Of a DNA stretch of 64,000 bases, positions 53,822-63,873 are shown piece by piece. The translations under genes and the position numbers were made by a program. Source of the DNA: Acidobacteriota bacterium (GTDB lineage: Bacteria > Acidobacteriota > Blastocatellia > Chloracidobacteriales > JADJPF01); NCBI GenBank assembly GCA_016213785.1, contig JACQZQ010000023.1:1-64000 (forward strand), read 5' to 3'. Numbering within the stretch: the stretch's first letter is position 1; every line of letters begins with the position of its first letter. Under the pieces are notes generated by a model. It had not been told where the DNA came from. It searched no databases and saw only the letters and a list, made by a program, of their open reading frames with translations.

Positions 53822-56674
53822 TTAAACTTTTTGTAATGCGTTTTGCAAATGTTCACGCAAAAATTCCCCTGTATAAGAATCTTCTCTTTCCATAATTTCT
53901 TCAGGCCGTCCTTTTGCAACTATATAACCACCTTGATCGCCTCCCTCAGGCCCTAAATCAATTATCCAATCTGCTGTTTTAATTACATCTAAGTTATGCT
54001 CAATAATTACAATTGTTGCACCTGCATCAATCAGCCTACGAAAACATACTAGTAATTTGTTAATATCATCAAAATGTAGTCCTGTAGTTGGTTCATCAAA
54101 AATAAATAAAGTACGCTCACTAGTACGCTTTGCCAAATAAGAAGCTAATTTGACTCTTTGGGCTTCTCCTCCTGAAAGTGTAGTAGCTGATTGACCTAGG
54201 CGTAAATATCCTAGTCCAACATCATCAAGCACTCTAAGCTTGTTAGAAATTCGAGGGACACTGGAGAAAAAGCTCATTGCTTCTCTAACAGTTAGCTGTA
54301 AAACTTCATGGATATTACGGTTACGATATTTTATTTCTAATAAACTAGACTTAAACCTAGTTCCTTTACATTCCTCACAAACTAGCTCAACATCAGCTAA
54401 AAACTGCATCTCAACCGTTATAGTTCCATCTCCTTGACAAGTCTCACAACGCCCTCCAGGAACATTAAAACTAAAATGACTAGCATCATAGCCATGCGAT
54501 TTTGCTTCTTTTGTAGAAGCAAATACTTCTCTAATTACATCATAAACCTTAATATAAGTTACTGGATTAGAGCGAGGAGTTCGACCTATAGGGGATTGAT
54601 CTACTAAGATAGCTTCTGATAGAAATTTCCCTCCCTCAATTTTTTTACAAGCCCCTGCTTTTTCTTGCCATTCGCCACGCTCTTTTTTAAGACCTGCATA
54701 AATTACATTATGAACAAGCGTTGATTTTCCAGACCCAGAAACACCTGTAATACAAGTCATTACACCTAAGGGAATTTCTACGTCAATATTTTTTAAGTTA
54801 TGTTCATTTGCCCCAAGTATTAAAAGCTTTTTATCACCTATAGGTCGGCGTAACTTAGGAATCTTAACTTCTAGTTCACTACGAAGATATTTTGCAGTTA
54901 AAGAATTTTCCTGCTTAAGCATTTTTGCTAGTGAGCCTTCAAAAACTATTTCTCCTCCAAATTCACCAGCACCTAAACCCACATCAATCACATAATCAGC
55001 AGCTTTTATCATTGCTACTTCATGTTCAACCACTAAAACAGTGTTACCTATGTCTCGCAAGTTCTTTAATATATTAATTAAGCGCTCATTATCACGTGGA
55101 TGTAACCCTATACTAGGTTCATCTAAAACATAAAGTGCCCCAACTAGACTTGAGCCTAAGTTTGTAGCAAGTTGAATACGTTGTGCTTCGCCCCCTGAAA
55201 GAGTACTAGCAAGTCGGTCTAAAGTAAGATACTCTAACCCTACATCAAGTAAAAATCGTAACCGTCTCCTAATCTCTAAAAGTAGCCTCTCGGCAATAGT
55301 TAATTCCATTTCAGTAAGTAAAAGCTTATCAAAAAACTCTGCTGCTTTACTAACGCTAAGTGAAAGTACTTCTGTAATAGCTTTATTATCAACTTTTACA
55401 TTACGAGCCTCTTGGCGAAGCCGTCCACCACCACAGTCAATACAAGTGCTATAACCCCTATATTTACTTAATAAAACCCTAATATGTAGCTTATATTTTT
55501 TAGTTTCAAGCCATTCAAAAAAGCCTCTAACACCCATCCATTTAGCTTTTTTATTTCCTTGAATAATTAAATTTTGTTGTTCTTGGGTTAATAAATGAAA
55601 TGGAACATTTAAGGGAATATTTGACGCTTTACAAAACTCTTTTAATTCCTCTAAAGCCCAATCATATTGAGCTTTAGACCAAGGTTCTATAGCATTATCA
55701 GCTAGGCTTAAATGTTTATTAGGAATAACTAAATCTAGGTCTACTCCAACCGTGTTTCCAAAACCTTGACAAGTAGGACAAGCACCATAAGGATTATTAA
55801 AAGAAAATAATCTTGGTTCAGGTATTGGATAAACTACGCTACACGACTTACATTCAAATTGATCGCTAAAATAAAATTCCTTTGTGGCTAAAGCGTCTGT
55901 TGCTAAAGTACAAATAAGCACTTGACCATTACTAGCTTGATAACAGGTTTCTATAGAATCAATTAGGCGTTGTCTAATATCATTTTTTATAGCTAAACGA
56001 TCTACTAAAACATAAACACCAATCAAGGTTTCGCCTAAAAAACTTTCTGGTGTTTGCAATTCAATAACGTTGCCATTTTGATAAAGTCTTGTAAAACCCC
56101 TTTGCATCAGACTCATTAAATGAGCTTGAACACTTTTAAGTTGATCTTTTTTTCCCTTAGTAGTCTTACTAGTTTCTGATTCAATTAATGCAGGAAAGAC
56201 GACATAAAACCTTGTTCCAGAAGGCAGTTTTAATATTTGATCGGCTATACTCTCAGGAGTATCTCGTTTAACTATTTGCTCACAACGTGGGCAATAGGTT
56301 TTTCCAATACGTGCATAGAATAGACGCAAATAATCAAAAATCTCTGTTTGTGTTGCTACAGTCGAGCGAGGGTTACGTGAGCTATTTTTTTGGCTAATTG
56401 CAATAGCTGGACAAATCCCTATTACCTCATCAACATCAGGTTTGTCCATTCTTTCTAAAAACTGACGCGCATAGGCTGAAAGTGATTCTACATAACGGCG
56501 CTGCCCTTCAGCATATATAGTATCAAAAGCTAAGGAAGTCTTCCCAGATCCTGATACTCCTGTTACTACAGTTAATTTATTTAAATAAATATCCACACTG
56601 ATATTCTTAAGGTTATGTACTTTTGCCCCTCTGACAATTATACGTTCTGCCAAATTTTGTGTCTTGTTATTCAT
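53822..56674 (-). CDS. uvrA: Excinuclease ABC subunit A (UvrA)
   Basis: This encodes 950 residues, the normal UvrA length. Two ABC ATPase modules are visible: Walker A GVSGSGKTSL near the start and GVSGSGKSTLVHN midway. Signature motifs LSGGEAQRIQLA and LSGGEAQRVKLA are followed by LDEPSIGLHP and FDEPTTGLHF. Zinc-binding cysteine pairs appear as CPRCEQ, CKSC, CPTCQG, CETCQG and CEECKG. UvrA finds bulky DNA lesions and loads UvrB in nucleotide excision repair. uvrB is not in the window. The gene shows no break. Confidence 0.97.
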   Translation of the reverse strand: MNNKTQNLAERIIVRGAKVHNLKNISVDIYLNKLTVVTGVSGSGKTSLAFDTIYAEGQRRYVESLSAYARQFLERMDKPDVDEVIGICPAIAISQKNSSRNPRSTVATQTEIFDYLRLFYARIGKTYCPRCEQIVKRDTPESIADQILKLPSGTRFYVVFPALIESETSKTTKGKKDQLKSVQAHLMSLMQRGFTRLYQNGNVIELQTPESFLGETLIGVYVLVDRLAIKNDIRQRLIDSIETCYQASNGQVLICTLATDALATKEFYFSDQFECKSCSVVYPIPEPRLFSFNNPYGACPTCQGFGNTVGVDLDLVIPNKHLSLADNAIEPWSKAQYDWALEELKEFCKASNIPLNVPFHLLTQEQQNLIIQGNKKAKWMGVRGFFEWLETKKYKLHIRVLLSKYRGYSTCIDCGGGRLRQEARNVKVDNKAITEVLSLSVSKAAEFFDKLLLTEMELTIAERLLLEIRRRLRFLLDVGLEYLTLDRLASTLSGGEAQRIQLATNLGSSLVGALYVLDEPSIGLHPRDNERLINILKNLRDIGNTVLVVEHEVAMIKAADYVIDVGLGAGEFGGEIVFEGSLAKMLKQENSLTAKYLRSELEVKIPKLRRPIGDKKLLILGANEHNLKNIDVEIPLGVMTCITGVSGSGKSTLVHNVIYAGLKKERGEWQEKAGACKKIEGGKFLSEAILVDQSPIGRTPRSNPVTYIKVYDVIREVFASTKEAKSHGYDASHFSFNVPGGRCETCQGDGTITVEMQFLADVELVCEECKGTRFKSSLLEIKYRNRNIHEVLQLTVREAMSFFSSVPRISNKLRVLDDVGLGYLRLGQSATTLSGGEAQRVKLASYLAKRTSERTLFIFDEPTTGLHFDDINKLLVCFRRLIDAGATIVIIEHNLDVIKTADWIIDLGPEGGDQGGYIVAKGRPEEIMEREDSYTGEFLREHLQNALQKV

Positions 56675-57084
56675 CTTAATAATAGTCTGATTGTATTAAA
56701 TTTTCTTAAGTAAGCCAAATTATAAGCATAACACAGCCTAAAAAAAGTGTAATTCCTAATTAGCGCAATTTGTCCGAAACTCGATTAATACAAGCTTTAT
56801 CAGTAGCTATAAACTTATTTTTCTTATTATTTAAGTTCTTAAACTAACCTTAAAACTCAAAACATCACTTAAGAAAAATTTTAATTAAAGGCTAAATTTA
56901 TAATTAGATTATTTTTATTTGTTTTTTGTTAATAGCAGCTATGACTATCTTGTTTTTTGCAAACAAGCTAAAATGGCAAATCATAAATCAATCCTATTAA
57001 AATTTTACATAAATCTGACTAATAACTTGTCTCGTACTTGTTTAGTAAAAAGACGAGTGCTTTAATGTTTTTCAGGAGGAAAAA
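56675..57084. other. Divergent intergenic stretch between uvrA and the diiron gene
   Basis: This is 410 bases of AT-rich DNA containing both promoters. No SOS-box-like palindrome or RNA gene is evident to me. Confidence 0.5.
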
Positions 57085-57933
57085 ATGAACCCGAATTTAG
57101 ATCTAGATAAGTTCATTGAAAAGTCCGGCCCACTTGATCTAAGCGGTATTGATTGGTCAAAAGCTAAAGAGCAACCTCTTTCTGAATCTGAATTACGTTG
57201 TATCCATTACATGCTTGATATAGAAACTTATACTATCGCATATTTAAGAGATTTAGTTAACAGCAAAGCTATTGACCAAGATTCTGATATGGCTGAATTT
57301 ATTGCCTGTTGGGCATATGAAGAAGCTTTTCATAGCCGCGCCTTAGAACGATTTTTAAGAGAAGCTGGTGTAGAATTAGATCCTAATCGTAAACCTAGCT
57401 ATCAACGTCCTGAACGGCTATCTGAAACTCTTAGAGATATTGGGGCAACATTGCTTTCTCGCATTTTTCCAGATTTTACTACAGTGTATCTAACCTGGGG
57501 AGCAATCCAAGAATTAACAACCTTAAATGGTTATAACAATGTTGCTCGTAAAAGTAAAAACACAGTTTTAGTAGAAGTTTTACGTAGGATAATGCGTGAT
57601 GAAGCAAGACATTTTGGTTTTTATTATAATAAAGCTATGCGTAGGCTTTCAGATTCACCTAAAGCTCAACGCTTAACTTCATTAATGGTAAAAACCTTTT
57701 GGAGACCTGTAGGTTCTGGTATTAAAACTGACGAAGATGTAGCATTTATCATTGCCTATGCTTTTGGCGATGAACAAGGACAAAAGGCTGTACGCCAGAT
57801 AGATAGTACTATATCTAAACTACCTGGGTTGGAATGGTTTAATCGTATGCAGTTACATGCAAAACAAAGCTGTGAACTCTTTATGGAGCAAGCACCTTGG
57901 AAAATAAATGGGACTATGGAACAAATGTCTTAA
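57085..57933 (+). CDS. Ferritin-like diiron protein, acyl-ACP-desaturase type
   Basis: This encodes 282 residues. Four helices carry a full diiron set: E47, then E80 and H83 (EAFH), E143, then E173 and H176 (EARH), which is the E-ExxH-E-ExxH order of soluble acyl-ACP desaturases. A WGAIQELTTLNGY block and a downstream WRPVGSGI segment fit that family. It would insert a cis double bond in acyl chains, though related diiron oxygenases are possible. No electron-donor gene adjoins it. A strong AGGAGG site precedes the ATG, and a small unassigned gene follows 30 bases later. Confidence 0.82.
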   Translation: MNPNLDLDKFIEKSGPLDLSGIDWSKAKEQPLSESELRCIHYMLDIETYTIAYLRDLVNSKAIDQDSDMAEFIACWAYEEAFHSRALERFLREAGVELDPNRKPSYQRPERLSETLRDIGATLLSRIFPDFTTVYLTWGAIQELTTLNGYNNVARKSKNTVLVEVLRRIMRDEARHFGFYYNKAMRRLSDSPKAQRLTSLMVKTFWRPVGSGIKTDEDVAFIIAYAFGDEQGQKAVRQIDSTISKLPGLEWFNRMQLHAKQSCELFMEQAPWKINGTMEQMS

Positions 57934-57963
57934 AGTTTTATTTGTCCTTAGTTTCTTAACACT

Positions 57964-58200
57964 ATGAAATATTCTCCTCTTGAGCCTAAAAAAACGGCTG
58001 CTTATGCTACAGATGTGCAAACCCCTGTAGATGTAGGGGATGTCATTAGATTAGAACATAGTGATGGAATATTTTTTGCTGAAATAATAGGGATTGAAAC
58101 AGGAGATGCAGGCGAAACATTATTTTTTCAATATATTAACCCTCAAACAGAATTTGAATCAGCCCCTGTTTTTTTAGTAAAGCGCCCTTTTTACGATTAA
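57964..58200 (+). CDS. Unassigned 78-residue protein downstream of the diiron gene
   Basis: I do not recognise this family. It is a soluble, acidic single small domain (DVGDVIRLEHSDGIFFAEII) with no signal. It begins 30 bases after the diiron protein stop and is followed by a terminator, so the two form one transcript. A role tied to the diiron enzyme is possible but not shown. Confidence 0.6.
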   Translation: MKYSPLEPKKTAAYATDVQTPVDVGDVIRLEHSDGIFFAEIIGIETGDAGETLFFQYINPQTEFESAPVFLVKRPFYD

Positions 58201-58204
58201 GTAA

Positions 58205-58231
58205 TAAGCCCAGAACATTGCTCTGGGCTTA
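58205..58231 (+). terminator. Terminator after the diiron operon
   Basis: A perfect 10-bp stem (TAAGCCCAGA/TCTGGGCTTA) with a 7-base loop is followed by GCTTTTTAC. It lies 4 bases after the stop of the 78-residue gene and ends just short of the convergent gene at 58237. Confidence 0.85.
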
Positions 58232-58236
58232 GCTTT

Positions 58237-59832
58237 TTACTCTTCTACATTTATACCGTCACTAAATACATTTATATCTTCACTAAACATCTCTTTTACC
58301 CAATAAAGCTCATTAGTAGCATCTCTTACAACAATATGCTTTAACTCTATATTTGCTTTGCCTTTTCCAATCGTTTCAAAATAAACCAAGGCTAATTGCC
58401 CTTGAGCACTTACAGCAGAGGCTTTTTCAGAACGAGTTATTGTAACTTTAGCACCCATAGCATTCACACTATATTTAAGTTGAGCTTGTTGTCCTCCAAG
58501 ACTCATCATTCCTCCATCTGTTATAGTTTTGATTTTAACAACATTAGTATCAAAATAAATGTCAAAGCTAGCCTCCTTCAAAAACACATTATTACTGTCA
58601 AAAATAACCCCCACTAACCCTATTTGGCCTGTTTGTAAATTCGGGTTAAGGACTTTTGATACAACTGTAATAGGTAAAATTTCTAAATCCTGTTTCCCTA
58701 CATCAAAAGCTATAGCATTATTTCTTGTTGTATTTGTACCACTAGAATCATTAAAAACGCTAAAGCTAGCACTTGAATTATTTATACTAATTGAACTATC
58801 TGCATTAGTTGAACTATCTAAAACACCGAAAATAACACTTGGTACAGTATTTGAAGATGCTTCGCTTCCAAAATAAAAACTTGATGAACTTGTTATGGGT
58901 TCTTCATCGTCATCATCTTCATCGTAATCGTCATCGTCATAAAGAGTTTTATCATTAATTTTTACGATTCCAGATAAAGTACCAGAGCTAACTGGTTTAG
59001 CTTCAGGTGCTGCCATCACAGAACCTTTAATAAGTTTGCCTGAAACATCTTCTATATCTTTAGCTAAAGCAAAATTCCTTACAGTAGAAATCTTATCTTT
59101 ATTTGATATCCCTTTATCTTCCATCTCGTCTTTTCTTAAAAAACTATTGTTTAATATATTAGTTTGGCTAAGAAAAGGTTTTTGAGCAGCTATTTCTAAA
59201 GAGTTTTTGACAAAATGACTATTAGAATTAATCTTTGATTTTTGCTTTTTACTAAGAGTATCTTTGCTAGTATACTCAGGCAACCATTTAGGTGAAAGAT
59301 TTGTAACAGGATTTATATAAGTGATTGTGTATTCATCAGCTTCAGCCTTTGAAGAATAACTATATTGGTCATCAGCAAACCAACTTATCCCATACATTCC
59401 ATAACTTGCTAAAGAAATAAAACTACATAGCCAAATAGCTGTTGAAACCCTCCAGCTTTTATTCCAATAAGGTCTATCTTCTGTTTGCCAAAATTCTCTT
59501 ATTACCTCTAAAATAAAGGCTTTAGGGTTAACAATAAAATCTTTGGCTGCTAAATTAACCTCATCAAAACATTTAGCCAAGGTTGGCCTACTGTCTAAGA
59601 GAGTAAAATTATAGTCATTTCTTTGAGATATTTTAATTTGGTAAATAGCTAATCTTATTTTCTGCCATTCTAAACCAGCTTGGTTTCTTATTTTTTCAGG
59701 GTGCTTATCTAGTAAAGCTTTGCAATCTTTACGGCAATATTCACAATTTTCTAGGTGAGGTACTAGGTTGATATTCTGAGAGTTTTTAAATAAGTAGAAT
59801 TGGAAGTTTTCTACTACAGTTTCACATCGCAT
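58237..59832 (-). CDS. Anti-sigma-type zinc-finger, transmembrane, cohesin-like protein
   Basis: This encodes 531 residues. The N-terminus carries an HxxxCxxC zinc motif (H26, C30, C33) like zinc-binding anti-sigma factors, and then a helical cytoplasmic part. A membrane helix follows at about 129-151 (TAIWLCSFISLASYGMYG). The external part begins with a Ser/Lys-rich stretch, has an acidic run (LYDDDDYDEDDDDEEP, near 290-305), and ends in a beta-rich cohesin-like domain (about 385-525, EASFDIYFDTNVVKI). No sigma factor is adjacent. The order suggests an outside-to-inside sensor, an inference. The start has an AGGAAAA site. Confidence 0.72.
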   Translation of the reverse strand: MRCETVVENFQFYLFKNSQNINLVPHLENCEYCRKDCKALLDKHPEKIRNQAGLEWQKIRLAIYQIKISQRNDYNFTLLDSRPTLAKCFDEVNLAAKDFIVNPKAFILEVIREFWQTEDRPYWNKSWRVSTAIWLCSFISLASYGMYGISWFADDQYSYSSKAEADEYTITYINPVTNLSPKWLPEYTSKDTLSKKQKSKINSNSHFVKNSLEIAAQKPFLSQTNILNNSFLRKDEMEDKGISNKDKISTVRNFALAKDIEDVSGKLIKGSVMAAPEAKPVSSGTLSGIVKINDKTLYDDDDYDEDDDDEEPITSSSSFYFGSEASSNTVPSVIFGVLDSSTNADSSISINNSSASFSVFNDSSGTNTTRNNAIAFDVGKQDLEILPITVVSKVLNPNLQTGQIGLVGVIFDSNNVFLKEASFDIYFDTNVVKIKTITDGGMMSLGGQQAQLKYSVNAMGAKVTITRSEKASAVSAQGQLALVYFETIGKGKANIELKHIVVRDATNELYWVKEMFSEDINVFSDGINVEE

Positions 59833-59963
59833 AGATTTTCCTGCTTAAAATAGAAATGTGGGCTTAATGACTAAACACTGGGAAAGAGAAAAAGTTCAAA
59901 AATATTTTCTTAAAAATACTTAGGTTTATAGTAAAGAATGCTTGAGTTATTTAGATTTAGAAT

Positions 59964-60347
59964 TTAACCTTTTTTAGTTGTTTTTCTAGCTGCTTTTTTT
60001 TCTTCTTTTTTAACTAATTTGCGAATATAAGGCACAAGTGCTTGTATTTGTTCTTTTTCCAAGATTTCACCATAAGCAGGCATTCTAGGGTCTTTTCCAT
60101 TTGTAATACTTTTTATAAGTTCTTCATCTGTATGACTATTTTGAAATTTAGGATCAGTAAAATCAGGTACATCAGGTATTGTTGGCACTCCATCCGTTCC
60201 ATGACAACCAGCACAACGCTTGATAAAAATAGTGTCTATTTCTTCCTCTGTTTGTAAAATACTGCCTTTAATAGAAATAATAGCTGTAGCTATAAAAGCA
60301 AAAATAACTATCAAGCCTATAGGGATTATTTTCCAGTATTTACTCAT
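59964..60347 (-). CDS. Membrane-anchored mono-haem cytochrome c
   Basis: This encodes 127 residues. An N-terminal membrane helix (about 6-27) anchors a class I cytochrome c with CAGCH (C45, C48, H49) and the probable methionine ligand M89 in DPRMPAYG. PDFTDPKF and LVPYIRKL complete the cytochrome c6/CccA-like fold. The C-terminus is lysine-rich. It would carry electrons on the outer face of the membrane. It has an AAGGAAA site and lies 131 bases upstream of the cohesin gene on the same strand, with no oxidase nearby. Confidence 0.88.
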   Translation of the reverse strand: MSKYWKIIPIGLIVIFAFIATAIISIKGSILQTEEEIDTIFIKRCAGCHGTDGVPTIPDVPDFTDPKFQNSHTDEELIKSITNGKDPRMPAYGEILEKEQIQALVPYIRKLVKKEEKKAARKTTKKG

Positions 60348-60570
60348 ACAATATTTTCCTTATCTAAAGTTTAGCAATTTTTCAGTCTGAATTCTTTAGC
60401 CTATTATTTTGAAGAACAATTTTTTGATTATAAAAATTTTTAGGAAAAAACTTAAAAATTTTAAGACTAAATTCCCCCTTTGAAAAGTCTAATAAACTGA
60501 AACCGTCAAAAATCAATAATAATAGCTAATAAAGCTAATAAAATCTTATAGTTAATGGTGGGAAAAATTT

Positions 60571-62442
60571 ATGAATAAGTATTTTTATAATCAACTCTCT
60601 AAAGTATTTCTTGTAATACTTATTGCTACTGCGCTTATTACCAACCCTTTACCAAGTTACTCCATAGAAAAAAAATCTTTTTCTAATCATAATAATAGCC
60701 TTTCTCAAGATGAAAAAATATTACATGTACTTAATCGTTTAGGATATGGTGCACGCCCTGGAGATGTAGAAAAAGTTCGCCGCTTGGGAATAGAAAAATA
60801 TATAGAATTACAATTAAACCCTGAAAAAATAGATGATCAAGCCGTAGAAGCCCGCTTAAAAAGCTTAAATACCCTATCTATGGATAGCCAAGAACTAGCC
60901 CGTGTCTATCCCCAACCTAAACTTGTAAATGATGGAAAAAAAGCAAAACTTGATAATTTAGACCCAAATTCAATTGATAAAAATGATAAAAAACTTGAAA
61001 AACTTGAAAAACTTGAAAAAAAACGTGACCGCTTAGGTATTAATGAAGATGAAATAATGGGTAGACCTGGTGAAATTCTTATACAACTCTCCCAGCAACA
61101 AATCCTACGCTCAGTTTATAGTGACCGCCAACTTTATGAGGTGATGGTAGACTTTTGGACTAATCATTTTAATGTCTTCTGGGCAAAACAATTTAATAAA
61201 TATTTATTAACAGAATATATCCAAGATACTATCCGGCCTAATGCAATGGGTAATTTTGGAGAATTACTTAAGGCTACAGCACATAGCCCAGCTATGTTAG
61301 TTTATCTAGATAATTGGCTAAGTGTAGATCCTAATGCCAGTCAAAAATTACAAGAGCAAAGACAACAACTTAAAGAACGTATTCAAGAACTACGCGAACG
61401 TAGAGCAAGCCAAGGTGCGCTTAATAACAAATCTAAGCGTCAAGTAGCAGAGCCTCGCCTAGGAAATCGACGTAATCAAAACCCAATGCTTAATTCAAAT
61501 AATTTACCTAATACCCAAATGCCAAGCCCATTACCTGAAGAAAACCCTAAGATAGCAAATCAAGGAAAAAATAAAAATCGTGGATTAAATGAAAACTATG
61601 CACGCGAGCTAATGGAACTTCATACTTTAGGCGTTGATGGTGGTTATACCCAAAAAGATGTTACCGAAGTGGCTCGCTGTCTTACTGGATGGACAATTAA
61701 GCGCAAAGGTGATGAGAGTGCAGAATTTTCCTTTAATGAAAGAATGCATGACAATGGAGAAAAAACTGTACTTGGGCAAAAAATTTCTGTTGGTGGTCAA
61801 CAAGATGGTGAAAAAGTCCTAGATCTCTTACTAAAACATCCTTCTACAGCTAGATTTATTGCTACAAAACTTACTCGTCGTTTTGTATCTGACAATCCAC
61901 CTAAGGCTTTGGTTGAAAAAGTTGCAGCTAGTTTTACTAAAACAGGTGGTGATATTAAATCAATGTTACGCATAATTTTTACTTCTTCAGAATTTTTTGA
62001 TAAAGAAAATTACCAAAACAAAGTTAAAAGCCCTTTAGGTCTTGTAGTTAGCGCTCTTCGCACAGTAGACGCAGAAACAAACGCAGGTCTACAAATTATC
62101 GGAGCATTAAATAAAATGGGTCAACCTTTATTTCTTTGCCAACCACCAACGGGTTATGGTGATACTGCTGATAAATGGGTTAATACTGCATCTCTAGTTG
62201 AACGATTAAACTTTGGGATTGCTCTTTCTGAAGGTAAAATTATTGGTACAACTTCTAATATCTTACGTAATAATTCTGTAAATTCTGTTGATCAATTAAT
62301 TGAACTTGTAATTCGTGGAAAAGTTGAAGATCCAACCCGCCGTGCTCTAGAACAAGAACTTAATGGACAAAGTCTTACTTCGGATAAAAGCAGCAAATTG
62401 ATGGGCTTATTACTTGGCTCACCAGAATTCCAAAAAATGTAA
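60571..62442 (+). CDS. DUF1800-family exported protein
   Basis: This encodes 623 residues. A signal peptide (about 10-33) is followed by the DUF1800 pattern: HVLNRLGYGARPGDVEKV, the VDFWTNHFNVFWAK block, LNENYARELMELHTLGV, DVTEVARCLTGWTI and the C-terminal GLVVSALRTVDAE. Two inserts stand out: a KLEKLEKLEK tract near 143-155 and a Gln/Arg/Asn-rich segment near 265-330. The family nearly always pairs with DUF1501 and is thought to act with it at the cell envelope, but the chemistry is unknown. It has a GGTGGG site, and the DUF1501 gene follows 54 bases later. Confidence 0.85.
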   Translation: MNKYFYNQLSKVFLVILIATALITNPLPSYSIEKKSFSNHNNSLSQDEKILHVLNRLGYGARPGDVEKVRRLGIEKYIELQLNPEKIDDQAVEARLKSLNTLSMDSQELARVYPQPKLVNDGKKAKLDNLDPNSIDKNDKKLEKLEKLEKKRDRLGINEDEIMGRPGEILIQLSQQQILRSVYSDRQLYEVMVDFWTNHFNVFWAKQFNKYLLTEYIQDTIRPNAMGNFGELLKATAHSPAMLVYLDNWLSVDPNASQKLQEQRQQLKERIQELRERRASQGALNNKSKRQVAEPRLGNRRNQNPMLNSNNLPNTQMPSPLPEENPKIANQGKNKNRGLNENYARELMELHTLGVDGGYTQKDVTEVARCLTGWTIKRKGDESAEFSFNERMHDNGEKTVLGQKISVGGQQDGEKVLDLLLKHPSTARFIATKLTRRFVSDNPPKALVEKVAASFTKTGGDIKSMLRIIFTSSEFFDKENYQNKVKSPLGLVVSALRTVDAETNAGLQIIGALNKMGQPLFLCQPPTGYGDTADKWVNTASLVERLNFGIALSEGKIIGTTSNILRNNSVNSVDQLIELVIRGKVEDPTRRALEQELNGQSLTSDKSSKLMGLLLGSPEFQKM

Positions 62443-62496
62443 TTAGAAAATTTCTTGGAAATTACATAACCTATAATAAATCAAGGAGCTAACAGT

Positions 62497-63741
62497 ATGA
62501 TTACACGAAGATTCTTTCTTAAATCTGGTGCGTTAGCAATTGCTGGTCTAGGTGCAAGTTTAGCTATCCCTTCTTTTCTAGAACAAACAGCTTTGGCAGC
62601 TAACCAAAATAGCAAAAAAATAATGATTGTAATTTTTCAGCGGGGTGCTGCTGATGGATTAAACATAGTCGTACCTTTTGGTGATGCAGCCTATTATAAA
62701 GCCCGACCAACACTTGCCATTGCTAAACCAAGCCCTAGCGATGAACAATCTGCCATTGATCTAGATGGATTTTTTGGCCTGCACCCAGCATTAAAGCCAT
62801 TTAAGCCAATTTATGAGGCTAAAGAACTTGCAATTATACATGCAGCAGGTTCTCCTGATTCCACACGTTCACATTTTGATGCTCAAGATTATATGGAAAT
62901 AGGAACTCCTGGAATAAAAACTACTGCTGATGGTTGGTTAAATCGTTATCTACAAGTACATAAAGATGTTAATAAAGATCAGCTTGCAGCATTAAGAGGC
63001 ATAGCAATTGGTAATAAACAGCCTAGAGTCTTAGCTGGAACTACTCCAAGCTTAACTGTTGCAAGCTTAAATTCTTTTGAAGTTCGTGGTGGAACTAAAA
63101 CTAGTAGCGCATTTGAGACAATGTATGGCAAGAGCTTAGACGATATTATTGCACCTGCTGGAGTTGAGGCACTAGAAGCAATGCGAACTATTAGAAAAAT
63201 TCGCTCAAGCATTTATTTGCCTTCTAATAATGCTATTTATCCTAATGGACAATTTGGCAATAGCCTAAAACAAATAGCCCAACTAATTAAGGCCAATATT
63301 GGCTTAGAAATAGCATTTACCGATATAGGAGGTTGGGACACTCATACAGGACAAAAACCTAGGCTAAATCAATTATTAAAAGAATTTAGCTCAGGATTAG
63401 CTGTCTTATATCAAGACTTAGGGAATAAAATGCAAGAGGTAGTAATTGTCACAATGTCAGAATTTGGTCGTACAGTACGCGAAAATGGTACAGCAGGAAC
63501 CGATCATGGTCATGCTAATTGTATGTTTGTAATGGGTGGTGGAGTTAAAGGAGGACAAGTTTATGGTAAGTGGCCTGGACTTGAGCGTGAACAGCTTTAT
63601 GAAGCTAGAGATTTAGCCCTTACAACAGATTTTCGTACAGTTTACAGCGAAGTGATTTCTAAACATTGTGGCGCAAAAGACTTAACAAAAATATTTCCAA
63701 ATTTCCAGGCTAAAACTAGTCTATCGATTTTAGATACTTAG
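62497..63741 (+). CDS. DUF1501-family Tat-exported protein
   Basis: This encodes 414 residues. A twin-arginine signal (TRRFFLKSGALAIAGLG) is followed by the DUF1501 (sulfatase-like fold) core: FQRGAADGLNIVVPFGD, PDSTRSHFDAQDYME, ITMSEFGRT-like VTMSEFGRTVRENGT, and DHGHANCMFVMGGGVKGG. The metal-binding DxH and HGH patterns suggest a phosphatase/sulfatase-related active site, function unproven. It pairs with the DUF1800 gene 54 bases upstream and has an AAGGAG site. Tat export implies folding, perhaps with cofactor, in the cytoplasm. Confidence 0.88.
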   Translation: MITRRFFLKSGALAIAGLGASLAIPSFLEQTALAANQNSKKIMIVIFQRGAADGLNIVVPFGDAAYYKARPTLAIAKPSPSDEQSAIDLDGFFGLHPALKPFKPIYEAKELAIIHAAGSPDSTRSHFDAQDYMEIGTPGIKTTADGWLNRYLQVHKDVNKDQLAALRGIAIGNKQPRVLAGTTPSLTVASLNSFEVRGGTKTSSAFETMYGKSLDDIIAPAGVEALEAMRTIRKIRSSIYLPSNNAIYPNGQFGNSLKQIAQLIKANIGLEIAFTDIGGWDTHTGQKPRLNQLLKEFSSGLAVLYQDLGNKMQEVVIVTMSEFGRTVRENGTAGTDHGHANCMFVMGGGVKGGQVYGKWPGLEREQLYEARDLALTTDFRTVYSEVISKHCGAKDLTKIFPNFQAKTSLSILDT

Positions 63742-63849
63742 AGAGACTGAAAATCCAGCAAGAATTGGGCTATTAGTAGCTACTAAATGGCTATGAAAAT
63801 TTTGTTTTCTCCAAATTCTTAACCCTAAGCCCAAAAAATTAGTGAAAAT

Positions 63850-63873
63850 AGCCCTAGGATTTATCCTAGGGCT
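63850..63873. terminator. Possible terminator-like hairpin after DUF1501
   Basis: AGCCCTAGG...CCTAGGGCT pairs over at least 9 bp around a short loop, 109 bases after the stop, but without a clear T-tract on the plus strand. A weaker copy of the same motif (AAAATAGCTCTAAAATTTATCC) follows at about 63885. Confidence 0.45.

Noticed and set aside
60985-61024. AAACTTGAAAA tandem in the DUF1800 gene as an assembly artefact
   Set aside because: It encodes an in-frame KLEKLEKLEK charged tract and the frame stays open through it, so a real repeat is the simpler reading.
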